From: Tomocerus qinae
Taxonomy: Eukaryota > Arthropoda > Collembola > Entomobryomorpha > Tomoceridae
Length of the DNA: 64,000 nt
Assembly: GCA_020055645.1 (NCBI GenBank)
Contig: CM034548.1
Location: forward strand, 3,162,001 to 3,226,000
Direction of reading: 5' to 3'
How positions within the stretch are numbered: position 1 is the stretch's first letter; every line of letters starts with the position of its first letter. Positions 33,940 to 46,320 of the stretch are shown piece after piece. A program made the translations under genes and the position numbers. The notes below the pieces were generated by a model. That model saw only the letters and a list, made by a program, of their open reading frames with translations, was not told the DNA's origin and ran no database searches.

Positions 33940-35606
33940 TTGTATTCCACAAGGCGTGTAATGCAAACACATTATAAAGATTACACTAAAGGTGAGATTT
34001 GTTAAAGCGTATTCGACCTATTAAGTAATTAAGGGTTGTTTAAAAAAGTAGAATTACCGTTTTTATAGGATAATTGCTCCAGTGTAGACTTTTGTAAGAT
34101 TTTAGTAAAAGTGATAAATCTAATAAATGTTTTTAGTCGACGTTGTAGTGCATAGTATGGATTGTACGTCAATTGAGAAGTGGGCAGGTAGGGTAGGGTG
34201 GATGGTCAGTGGATGGGATGCAGGGCAGAGCAGGAATAGGAAGGGAGGTAGAGCAGGCCACGGGGAAGCTCTTCCTCCCATCTAACGGCAGAATGCCCAA
34301 CAAAAGTCTCTTTCTCCCTTTTCCCTTTCAGTAGTGGAATTACGGCAGTGAAAGTTTCCGTAAGCTTCTTCTCTCCCTCTTTTACAGCACTTTGGTGCTA
34401 TAATTCTACCTATTCCAGTTAAACAAAACGCCAGTTGTTTTATTACGTACGAGTTTTATGCAGCTCGTTAAAACTGATTAATTGCAATGATAACCCACCG
34501 CTTATTATTAATTATTGCACTTGCTTTTCCTTCGTTTTGCTTGCTATGAGTCTCAAGCTGCACTCGCTCTGTAAACAGAGTGTCATAACTCATCACTACA
34601 AATATTTCTCTTTACTAGTGGGAAGAAAGACTTTATTAGTCAACATGCGTAAGTATTACATTTTAAAATTAGCCTTAAAACATGATATTCCCTTAAAGTA
34701 AAGCAGTTGTTTAAAATCTTATACTCATCAATAATTATAACTGTTGTATTTCATTTTTAATGCTTTTTTGCGATAGCGTTTTATAATAATAATAGTTTAT
34801 TAAAGTGTCAAATGATAACAATCGATACATAAGATTGATATCAATACGCACAGTTTAGTTGGGAACTGCTTTCCAACAAAGGCAACTCTAACATATACAA
34901 AACATAAAAATCTAAGGTTTATTAATAAACATGGATGAAGATTCAGTAACTTTAGTGTATAGATAATGCCAGTGGAATAGAATTAAAACCTGAAATTTGA
35001 ATAAATAATGAAATAAAGTAATTTTATTTGTCGTATTATTCCGCATAAATGACTTGAGCATAACAGTATAGTATTAAGTAAGATGGCGTGAGTAAAAGCT
35101 TATAGTGTGGCGACGATATGTAAGGAAGACAAGCAATTAGAAGATGTGCGAATATGTAAGGGAATGTAATGTAGGCTGCCTTGAAGTGTACAGAGATGTA
35201 GAGTTGGGTGTAATTCGAGTTAGAGATATAAAATGGTAAGGATAAGTCAGCAATGTTAAGTGGCTGAAGTTGGGCTGGGAGAGAAAGCAAAGCGAGCGGA
35301 GTACACGCAAAAATCTGTTACAATGGTTTGTCAGCAAATTTATGTGTTAAAGTACATGTAATAAACGCTAACCTCCCATCACATCGTGTGCTGACTTACT
35401 TTCGTGTGTACTCTGTATATAGCCGAGTTCCGTTGACTTCTCTTGTTCACTTCAGTTTAGTTCACTCACTTTCAGTTTGGTTTCCTTCGTTTAGTTACTA
35501 CAGTCAACTCAACTCTTGCACTCACTCAGTCCACAACGATTCCACAAAACCCCATCCTTTACAATATTTTACTTTTCTTTACTTCACTTCCATTCCATTT
35601 CTTTTC
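33940..35606. other. Non-coding, ends in a purine-rich block
   Basis: No gene seen. A purine-rich plus strand at about 35040-35290 gives way near 35330 to a pyrimidine-rich stretch that runs to about 35760. Frames on the two sides diverge (minus 35036-35337, plus 35328-35714), which is what the skew predicts. Confidence 0.5.
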
Positions 35607-35644
35607 CTTTGCAAATCCTTCAGATACTCTGAGGATTTGCAAAG
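35607..35644. repeat. Strong short hairpin, 16 paired bases
   Basis: CTTTGCAAATCC at 35607-35618 pairs perfectly with 35633-35644. After a single bulged T (35619), TCAG (35620-35623) pairs with CTGA (35629-35632) around a five-base loop ATACT. No U-run or terminator context applies in a eukaryote. It is too short for an ordinary miRNA precursor. Confidence 0.75.
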
Positions 35645-38600
35645 TTCACTCTTTCCTTTTATGGACCCAACTACTTCCACTACTTTGCCTTCCTCCAACA
35701 TCCCTAATTTCTGATTCTATTTCAATCACTTCCATCACATTCCCAAACTCTTTAAATTCCTCAACATAACAATCAAATTAAAAAAATAATTCCCAAAATT
35801 CTAAAAAATTTGAACTAATTAGAGCATGTCGCATCAAACGTGTGTACAATGTTTTTATTGTAACGATATCGTCAATATTAATTAAAAATAGAAAATGATA
35901 ATTGCTAATGAGTGTAACATGCATTAACGCAACTTAAATGAAATGAGAAATGAAATCAATGAAAACTTTTTTAAACCTTTTATTGTTTGTCTTTCATCTT
36001 GCATCTCAAGTTTTTGACGGAATATAAATAGGAAATGTACACAATTTGTACAAGAGGGATAAATAATTGGATTGCTATTAATTTCAAATGCTACCTTAAC
36101 TTTTGGTAAGTGCTAAGCATTTAACGTTCGAAATTATTTTTGTGCTTTTCCGCCAAGATAAATTTTAAATTTATACAAATCAAAGTATTACTGTAATCAG
36201 TAACTACTGCAAAGTCCCAGAGAGTGTGCTCTATTTTATGGATTTTAATTAAATGTAACGAAAAACTCAAAAGATCAAAAAGCCACTGAAAGAAATGTTA
36301 ATGCAATTTTTATGTCTTGAACTTTTCCAATCAAGTATTTACACGAGTTTTAGTTCATTGCAGAATTATAGCTTTTTGGTTTCTAATTTTAGACACTTGT
36401 AGAACAGCTCTGAACAGTTCGTACTTCTAAATCGTAAAGTCATGGGAAACAAGTAAGTACAGATGTTAAATAGTTGAGGAAAAGAGATCAATTCCTGAGG
36501 AAACTGCAGAGCAGGGAAAGTGCATTCAATCTCATTTCAACATTTTCCACTGCAGGCTTTCTTAGCTCGCAAGACAATCAAAAGCTTTTCTGCTCCCGTT
36601 TTCTCCTATGCGTTTTCCGTTGCATTTCATTGCACTTTAGTGTACCTACTACTGAATAGCGCGACTACTTCACTCCTTTACCTATTTGTCTAAACTTTAC
36701 TCACTTCCTACAAACTACGAAAGATATGTCAGTCAAACTATAAATAGTTCAATCCTTACTCCCAAAACCTATTTTTATGCTTACTTTATTACTTTCATGC
36801 TAATATTTATTTCGTCTCTCTCTAATTTCATTCTGTTCTTCTCTTACTAATTGATTAGTAGATACTGATTTAACAAAAACTCAAACAAAAGATACTCCTG
36901 GAGGGTGGAACAACTCCTGAATGGGTACAAGAAGTCATGTTTATGAATATTAAAACTTTATCTCCTTTGAAAAAAGTTTGTCATGCTCTACTTGTTTATC
37001 TTAATTAAGTAGAAATTCACCTGGTTAAAAGATTATTCGTTTTCAATTTCTATTAACAGGATAAGGGAATGCAAATCAAAATAAAAGTCAGTCATAATAG
37101 CTGAAATTGTACGAGTAAGTATTGAGATTTTGTGTTTTAGTTTTCTGATTAGAGAATTAACAGTGTAGTCAACCATGATTGCTTATTCATTGACTCTTAT
37201 GATTAGGGTTTGACGCCATGCAAAAGCAGTTTGCGAGTAGCGATTTGTGTAGTGGTATCAATTCAGTCAAACGTATTCAATTTAAACATTAAGGATTTAG
37301 CGTGTAATCATAAAGGAAATATTTGTTTAATGGATTATGATAGTACGTTTTGGATACAAAGACTCATGGGAAGCAAGAGTTGGCGAATGGGACGTTGACT
37401 TATTCCTTAGATTACATTTTATGTTCATGTTGTTGAGATGATAATAATCTGTTTAATGTAGCATTTGCACAAGACTGTTTCTATGTATGCCAATGAACCA
37501 AAATTTGTTGACTAGGTAAATGAATGAAATGGACTAAATTATTTTTTATTTTCTTTGGTAATTTATAGAAATCTTATAATCACTGTCACTATTTAAGAGC
37601 AACCTATATATTTATTTATTAACATACTTATTATACACATGTCATTGATTAAATCATTTTAAGAATTATTAATGGAAATTAGATTATCCCAATGTCATTG
37701 AAATGCAATTTAAATCCATTCTGCAAAGTTTTAATGGTTTATAACTTAAGAACAAACGTTACAAAAGGTACAATACCAGCGCAATTGTTAATCTGGTATT
37801 CTACATTGTGAAATACTGCTTTACAGAAAGCGTCGGATGTAAATCTTTAAATGCTTGTCTCCAAGATAAGCATTTTATATTCTAATTGTGGTCCATTTTA
37901 ACTATTCCATGTATTTTCTGGTAAGGAATGGGCTGAATGCTTAGAAGAATGCATCTATAAAGAAAACAGGATGCTAGTATTATTTGCATTTTTACAGGTG
38001 AAACGGAATTTATATAGTCGTAATGCATTCTTTGAGGGTCCACTATCACCATCAGTAAATCATTTTAATCAACGAGGTAGTCATATACAAGTACCTATGC
38101 AGTTTTTTTAAATTTTGCTTCATCATTTTGTTTTTAGCAAGAGAATGGTCTGGATTTGTAGCATTTCGTCTAGAAATATTTGTGTCATTGTAATCAATAT
38201 ACATTGTTAGTAATTAATAGTTCCCAGTAAGATTTGTGGATTTTTGTGATGCCGTTGAAGTAGGAGACCACTTAGGATAAATATTTGTGTATAAATATCG
38301 GTGGAGTGGATGTTTTAAGGAGTCTTGTTAGTTAGATTGGCTTGAATGTGGGGCCAAAGTAGATGCAGGTGAGGTGGGTAGGTATATATAAATATATCGA
38401 TTGTTATTCGAGAGTGGAAGAGAAAGGAAATCAAAACGGAGTGAGGGAAAGTTAAGGAGAGAAAATTCAATATTTTTGATTTTGTGATTCATGGTTGGTG
38501 AATTTATGTAGTGTTCTCGTTGGCCTTCCTTTGGCTATAGTCACCATGCAGTACATAATATTTATACAGCAAGTACGTCGTTGAGTTTTGGTCTGACAAG

Positions 38601-39580
38601 GTAGAACAGTACAGGAGCAGTTTGATTCTGATATTGTGCACTCTCGTTCGTCTCTTTCCAATTACATTACAGCGAGAGAAGAGCAAAAGAGAGGAGAGTC
38701 GAGAATTATATTAAAATGAATCTGATTTCCGTTCACAAGTAAAAGCGGAGAGAGGAAAGAGTACCCAAGCCAGTAGTCTGAAAGATAATCTAGAATCAAA
38801 GTAGTTTGAGTGCCATAACCAAATACATACATACATATAGCAAATCAAGTCTGCCTGGATCCGTTTGCTTGCCCTCATTCCCTCGCCTAGCCTTCCCCTT
38901 CCTACCAAGAAACTCAAAATAGCGGACAAAGGGAGAGCGAGACAGTCAAAGCCAAAGTGTTTGTTTGAGTCTTCTTCTCTAAGCTCCTCTTTCAATATTA
39001 TAATAGATTTCTACTCCTTCCAATGCTTTCACATAACAAAAATCACCAGAGAAATTCTACAAGATAAACGGAGATCATACAAATTGTGGAGACTCCGTTT
39101 CTTCCTTTTATTAGAGCACGCTATCTATACGCACCTTTTCTCTTATTTCCCTTCATTCGTTACTTTTCGTACGACCACTTCAACTAATAAGTTAGTACTT
39201 AAGTACCACTCGCAATACTTACTTAATAATTAGTAATAAACATACTTCCGTCCACTAATTAAGATATCTCATTCACTCCTCTATTAACTACAAACCTTTA
39301 TGTAATTATATCTCCAAAATTGCAAGCATTTGATGGTGATCTATAAATGAATGTTGATTTAAACAATTTTGGACTGTGGTTTAAGCTGATTTAATCAAAA
39401 TATTCCCCGAAAAGAGTACAGTACCAAAAATACTTGCTGAAAATACATCCAGAAATGAATCTACTAAATAGGGCAAAGAATAAAAAATACGGAAAAAACA
39501 TTCCCATTTCGACTTTTTTAAGTTTATAATAATTGTTAACCAAATTACATAGTCTTCAGTTAATTTTTTAATTAGGTGTT
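35645..39580. other. AT-rich non-coding DNA
   Basis: No gene seen. An AATACCAG/CTGGTATT inverted repeat lies near 37770-37800. The plus strand is purine-rich at about 38400-38800 and pyrimidine-rich from about 38860 to 39310. GTACTTAAGTAC at 39195-39206 is a perfect palindrome. Confidence 0.5.
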
Positions 39581-39582
39581 GA

Positions 39583-39588
39583 TTTATT
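39583..39588 (-). terminator. AATAAA downstream of candidate exon
   Basis: The minus strand reads AATAAA about 70 bp after the stop codon at 39657, a normal distance for a polyadenylation signal. It is meaningful only if the exon is real. Confidence 0.2.
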
Positions 39589-39656
39589 TTGCTCGCTAAT
39601 TCCCAAATCAAAAAGTTTCATGTTTTGAGAATGGAAACTGAAAAAATGGCTTCAGG

Positions 39657-39913
39657 CTAGATTGATATTCCTTTCATCTCCTGTAACATTATTTTCAATT
39701 CTGTAAGTTTTCCCAACGTCTCGGAACTTGGAAAATGTGATTTTACATGCAAAGTTTTCGTAGATATTGTAAAAACTGGGATTTTACTACGGGCAAGAAA
39801 ACAATAGCCTCCACCTTGATATGACAACTCAGTGGTATTCATTTCCAAAGGTGATTCCTGTAATAAATTATTAGCTGGCATTGCAACCGAACACGGAACA
39901 ACCTCCCAATCTT
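39657..39913 (-). CDS. Candidate terminal exon, product not recognised
   Basis: On the minus strand TTCTTATTTTTCAG (a good pyrimidine tract and acceptor) ends at 39914. It is followed by an open stretch of about 85 codons ending in TAG at 39657. The product starts xDWEVVPCSVAMPANN, includes GGGYCFLARSKIPVFTI, and ends KLTELKIMLQEMKGISI. Composition is protein-like and not driven by the G-poor skew seen in other long frames. The first complete codon requires one base from an upstream exon. AATAAA lies about 70 bp past the stop. I found no upstream exon and recognise no domain. Random open frames of this length occur in AT-rich DNA, so this stays tentative. Confidence 0.3.
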
Positions 39914-40027
39914 CTGAAAAATAAGAATTTGCTTTTAGGAAGGTTTTCGTTTGACCGATTTGAATAAAATAACGGTATATTATATAGTGATCACAGTAAT
40001 TGGGAAATTACTGAAAATAAGTCAAAA

Positions 40028-40060
40028 GTATTTAAGTCAATCAGTATTGTACTTAAATAC
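40028..40060. repeat. Short hairpin, 14 paired bases with bulge
   Basis: GTATTTAAGT (40028-40037) pairs perfectly with ACTTAAATAC (40051-40060). CAAT (40038-40041) pairs with ATTG (40046-40049) around loop CAGT, and T40050 is bulged. The layout of outer stem, one bulged T, four-base inner stem and small loop resembles the hairpin at 35607-35644. Confidence 0.65.
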
Positions 40061-43000
40061 ATAGTAGGTATTCCATTCACCATTAGTATTAATCATACTG
40101 GATTCACCAAGTACAGAGTACAGACATTGTTGGACTGGTTATTATACCTAGATTCCGAGACTCAATATTATGTATTCTTTATTCATTTAAAAAATTTCCT
40201 CTCTACTCCCCGTTTTAGATGCAAAATTGCGGCCTTAGTTTGGTTTATTTGATGAAAAGTTCATTTTTAGATGGATGAAGTGTACCAAGTCATTTTTTCA
40301 GTTTACTGTCCTTGATCACTGGTATTCATATCATTTCAGTAGAAAGGAAAAGACGTTTTGTGGGAGATCCGTCGAAACAAGGCGAGAGATGCATGTAGTG
40401 AATTTACATATCGAAAGGAGATAATATATTATTATTATGTGGATTGTACTTGCGGGAGAAGAGTGAAAATGATGATATGCTCCAATAATGCCCATAGTGG
40501 CGGATTGTATTGTACACAAATATTTCCCTCTCTCCGCCCCACATACCTACGCTGCACTACAATCCCGTGGAATACAATACCTTAGAAAAGATAGGATTTA
40601 GCATGCGATGTGATGGCCCTCGATCGATAAATGCCCGTTTGTCGGTGGGCCACCCGCTTTTCAAAAAGGACAAACTAGCTATTCATATTTGTAAGAGTGA
40701 TGCGAATACAGTGAGTGGATGCATCTGAATCAATACAACGGATTCCAGAAAGAAACACGCTCTGCCTAAGACAAAGCAAACTATTTTTTAGGTTTTGCTC
40801 TTTGATCTCAATATGACTGGATGTTTCCCATTTTATCCACATACTCTTTATTGCCATCTGGATATAATGTATCTTAATGGCTTCTATAATACTATTATTA
40901 CATCATCGCTTGTAACTCGAAAAGTCTTTAGCATTCAGAGAATGACAATTGATTTATAATAAACGAGGAAATGGACTATAAAAGCCTTGTGATTAGGTTT
41001 TCGTGTAAAAATGACGTTTTTAAACTGGTAATATTTTGATGGTATCCTGCTTAGATCTCATTGTCACGGATTAACATCTTGTTAGAATGCAAAATTTGCA
41101 ATTATTTATGGAAGTAATTTCACTACCACTATTTGTATTTCTTTCATCTACAGATAATGTAGTTGTACAGATTACAGATAGTACAAATGATTTTTTTGTT
41201 ATTCTAAAATGGGAAGCCAATAACGTACATGCATGACAAACGTGTCACAAATAACAAATACTCTAAAGCGACATTTTCAGAGACTTCAGAAGTCAGCTTC
41301 ATTCAAGTAACAAAATCGACCCTCCAATTACATGAATCGGAATCGGGGATAATTAATATCTGTATCAACTAATAATTACTGTATAAATAATGATAAGTAA
41401 AAAACAAAAATACATATCGTTCCGTTTTTATTCCAAAATAGTTTTAAATCTTTCAACTGGTATAATAATAATATGTTAACTTTTCTCTAGTTATTAAAGT
41501 GCACTGTTTATGAGATTATGTCGTACCACAATTTTAGTCGTGATAACATTGTCTGGTATTGTGAATTAAATTTTGTCCATTATGATTTATTATTCTGGGG
41601 GTTCACACGAATAATAGGAAATAAAATGTTTCAAAGATTGATAGTAAGTATGTATAAATGTATTTTATTATTTTTAGCGATGTAGATGCATCATTGTACA
41701 ATGATATCGGATAGATTTACATTTATAGTAAAGTTTTTAGACTGGTTCACAGTGTGTGTGTTCTTTGTGATAAAATGGATTCGTGTGAATGATCTGGGGG
41801 TGTACTAAATAGAAAGACCTGCTACTGGGACCTTAAGAATAGAAGGGTTATAATATAATTGTGTGGACTACTATAGAGTGATTACAGAGCATGAATGGAG
41901 TATAGACAGATATATTAGAAGCACTACAAGGAGAGACAGATAAATAGAGATGCATTATTGTTGGACCCATTTGGAATGTGACATGCAGAGCTGCTGCGAG
42001 AGCGAACCTTTTATAGTTGGCGTTAACAAGAGGGACAGACGAAGCCAGGCAGGCAGGCCAGGCGGTCGTGGAGTAGACTTATTGTAGTAATGCAAGAGAG
42101 AGTTCCCTGTAGTCCCAAATACACTGGATAGGCTCCTGATCTATAGGGAGTTAGCAGAGGAAGAGAATTTGTGGTGGTGTGGCCTTTGGGTTCGGTTGGT
42201 CGATCCTCTCATCTGATGGTCCATAGTCCATCCGCCCAGCCTCCTTCATCCTCAGCAACCCTCAGCCAAACTACTCTTTCTCCACTCCCTATAACAAACC
42301 ATCTATATTACTTATTCCCCGACTACAATCAGACAATAGTACATACACCACGGCGATAGCGTCTTTCGCTACTATTTCGTTGGCCACGACTTATGGATTT
42401 TATATCTTTCTAAATTGATGTACCTACCCAACTACATTTCCATAATTATCTATTCATACTTCATTTTTTATTGCAAATAGTACAGAAACTAATATTTATC
42501 CTATTTATGATGTTCCAACATCCTAATCTCAAAACGTGAACAACGAAACAAACACAAATACAATTTCTGCTGTCAGGGAGCACAACTAGAATTCCGATTC
42601 ACTATTCAATTCTAATACTATAAAGTACTTCTATTTCCAAACTTCTATTTGATAACACTCTCCATTACCACCTTTCCAGTATATGATGTTGGGGTACCTA
42701 CGACATTTATTCGGGGTTTATGTAAGTTCAGTCCTACTCACTTTAAGAATCCATCCGAAATGCACATACATGAATAACTGAAGCACATTCACGTCCAACG
42801 TCCAAGGATGCGAACGAACGTTACTCTAAACTCCATTCCTCAGATTTACATCCATTCACTCACCATCATAACAATATCACGGAACAGTGCACCAAAGGGT
42901 AGTTTGTGGCTTATCACAACAAAAACATACTTGTTTACTTTATAAAGAGGAGGGATCTACTAAATGGATGGACCTCTACTTTACGATGCACTTTACTCAT

Positions 43001-46000
43001 GCACCGACTAAACTACAAAAGGTACTCTTTGAGACCATTTTGTGAAAAGACTGAAAGATTTATACCAGTTTTAACGTTTATAGAATTATAATATAATTAG
43101 CTTCGCTTGAATAATAAGCTTAATTAAAGGTGCTCGATATATTAATTGGTAGTTTATAGAGTGCTCAGTTCAGACTAAGAAATATTCAGTATTTTCGAGT
43201 AGAATGTATACAGAATACTGAAGCCATAAACTGCTTTTTAAACATTCGGGCTTACTATTTTGTATACAATGAATAGATGGAAAGTAAATAATTGAAGTCT
43301 TGTCTTTATTGCTTACATTGCAATGGTTTAAATACTGCATACCTTTCCGTTCTATATACTGTTTGGGTGCCTGAGGATGTCAGGTTTCCTTGCATAATAA
43401 TGTAAAAAAAAGCTGTTGTCTTTTTATGTACCCGATAAATATTATTAAAGATTTTGATTTGTAAGCATTAATTTCAATTTGAAAGTTGAGTGCATGTAAA
43501 ATTTAGGCTGAATAAGTAATTTTTAGTCTCCTTTAATTTCGAACCGAATTACATGATTCTACGTGGGTGTGCAAGAAGAAATAGTCAGGGCATTAATTGC
43601 GTCAAGAAAAGACTTTCTATTAATAGCACCAATTATGGTTTCGATTACTAGGTAAGTAACATTAAGCTGAAGCAAAATTGGGTTGGCTAGTCACTCAAGT
43701 GTGATCGCTGGTAGAGTTAGAGTACATAAAGCAAAAGTTAAAAGAGGGAGGATAATTATATAAATTTGTAATGGAATGATGCTGTAAAATGATAATATGT
43801 AAATATAAAGTGTAAATGTGGATAGTATATAGCATTAGATATAATAATAATGAGTCCACACACTGTTATTAGTCAAACGAAATGAGTGTCAAGAGTGGCG
43901 GTGCGAGTCGAAATGCAGAAAGACGAGATAGTTGAGAGAGAGAGAGAGAAGTGAAGAAAATGAACTGCATTACATAATCTAATAAAATTATAGTCTAGTT
44001 CCCTGTGCATCCAAAGATAGACGTAGTCGCAAGCAAGCACTCTTGTTCTAAGGATAATAATGATATAGTCGGTAAGTGAAGCAAAGGAGCTAGTAGACTG
44101 CTTGGTGCATACATACACCCAATATATAGTGCAGTAATGTAAAGTGTGTGCTATAAATAGTACACTAGGTTTATTATGGTGAATGAATGGAGTAAGTAAG
44201 TAGTAAAGCGCGTAAGTATCTTTAGTCGGTAGTAGTAGAAGGCAAGTCTGCCAAGGAACTTCCATGAATAAATGAATGAACTATAATAATTGCATATACC
44301 TATACCGCCGTTCCTTGCTGCTGTAAACATGCAAGTTCAGCTATAGACCTACTACACAGAAATTATTATCGTTTAAGCAGCTCCACTTGCACTCCGCGTA
44401 TATATCTGTAGTCTCAATATTTCTACTGCGAGAACAAATCTGTGAATGAAATGAGAGGAAATGAAATGCTGCTATATGCAATCAAATGAAATATACGCAA
44501 CGGATTCGCTGAGATTATTCAAGGCAAAGCAGACACACTCACTCGTAAATTCTTGAGCGTCACCTCGCATACTAACTTAAACAAATTGAGCAACTCCTTA
44601 CGTTTACTGCTCTTCATTCACTTCCGCAAAATTTGTTTTGCAAGGAAAATCCATTTTCGATTTCTGAATTAAATTTTTGCTTTAGAAATTTCAATTTTAC
44701 AGTTTCGATTGACATTAGTCATATATTACTCATTTACTATCATTATTCCATTATATTTAAATTATATGGAGTAATTTTAGTCCACATATTATATATTCAC
44801 TATTTCTAAAGGCATATCATGACATATTTATGTATTGCTTTATATTATAATACTTTTATTATCGCATGAATATATTACTGACATTGATTATGCTAATATG
44901 CTAGTTCAGGAATTTAATTCTGTACTAATTTGATAAAACAAGTAATTAGACTCATAATTTAATAATGTGTGGAAATATGAATGGGAAAAGTATGCCAGGG
45001 TGTATGTTTATTTATAGAAAGAGTATATGCATTAAGTAGGTACAAAAGATGTATGGGGTAATGGCAATGTCCTAAGTGAAACAAAGTACATTAATGACAC
45101 CATTTTCGATGTTTACACTGAAGGCATAAAATAATGTATTTATAGAGAGATTGTTTAACTTTTCCCATCAATTACTTTACCTTTATAGGAAGAAGAAAGG
45201 ATTTTCTCATTGGGGAGAGTTATTTGGCACTGCACTATAATTATAAAAGTACATGTCGTAGGGTGTCAGAGTGCGTTTGGAAACTCCAGTTAGATATCAA
45301 GGAAGGCCGTGCAGAGTGCAGTGTCTGGAGAGTATAGTAATAAAACGAACATTAAAATCTGTACTGCGGTCTAACTGATTTCTTTAGACTCAGACATTCA
45401 AAGTAACCTTGCCAGCCAAGTACATAATAGAGAAGACGGTAATATCACTATGGCCAATTACCAGTGCATTTACATTTTAATTACAGTAGCTACCTATCAA
45501 TTATCGCACTAGCTACTAGGAAGTGGCAAAATCCAGAATGCAGGCCACAGCCAACATTTCATTGCAAAGGTTTCGTTTCAAACAAACGAACTAATTTAAC
45601 CTAGAGATAAAGAAATGTGATACAGCCGTGCATTCAGAATGGGACAGAGCACCAAAGAGAGACTAAAACAAAGAAAATATGTTGCACTACATCCCAAGAA
45701 ATCAATAGCAGACTATAGATTTTACAGCCAGAAATTCCCTATAGATCTAGTCTATCAATTTTGTCCATTACGTGATTACAATTTCCTACTATATTAATCT
45801 TAAGGTTTAACTGTATATATAGTTATTTAACAGGAATAGTATAATAAGTACCTACTCCTTTTAACTGTGATTATAGAAGTCACCAAATCTTTCAAAATTA
45901 CTTCAGCGTATATGATTGATATTTTCAGTGGTCATCAGACCTTAATGGCAATAATTATATATCGTCATCAAAAACTTTGAAAACGAAATAATGATTTTAT

Positions 46001-46192
46001 TGTTTAAATACCTACATTACCGCACGCACACAGTCAACCTTAAGGCTGTAGTCATGTAAATATCGTAATAATATCACTTGATAAGGTTAAATGAATTACG
46101 GAGACAATTTTTACTTTAGTAGATTTGTGGAAATATTATGTGACTCTATTGCTTCTAATAGATCGAAAATACAAAATACACTCCTCTTTCAG
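40061..46192. other. Non-coding DNA
   Basis: No gene was supported. Purine-to-pyrimidine switches occur near 42180 and 44270. The 130-codon minus frame at 43873-44265 sits in the purine-rich block and reads Y/L/T/H-rich, consistent with skew. An AG run is at 43934-43949 and one copy of TGCATAATAATG at 43391-43402. Confidence 0.5.
43934..43949. repeat. (GA)n microsatellite
   Basis: Eight GA units on the plus strand. Confidence 0.9.
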
Positions 46193-46320
46193 TAGACAAA
46201 ATTGCAACTGTAAAATATAGTGAAACATTCATTCAAAATTTAGCGACAGGTGTGATGCAAGCCGAAGATTATGGAGTTAAGGTTCAGTTAACAATATCAG
46301 TTTTAAAGTTTTTCAGATAA
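46193..46320 (+). CDS. Weak exon candidate
   Basis: ACTCCTCTTTCAG is a good acceptor ending at 46192. It is followed by an open frame of 41 codons reading DKIATVKYSETFIQNLATG, then VMQAEDYGVKVQL, to a TAA at 46318. Composition is protein-like, but a frame this short is expected many times by chance. No partner exon, donor or family was recognised. Confidence 0.15.

Noticed and set aside
35328..35714. 128-codon plus-strand ORF
   Set aside because: Pyrimidine-rich block giving an S/F/H/P-rich frame. It contains the 35607-35644 hairpin and no recognisable domain.
43873..44265. 130-codon minus-strand ORF
   Set aside because: It sits in a purine-rich plus-strand block, so the minus strand is G-poor. 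The sequence is low-complexity Y/L/T/H-rich.
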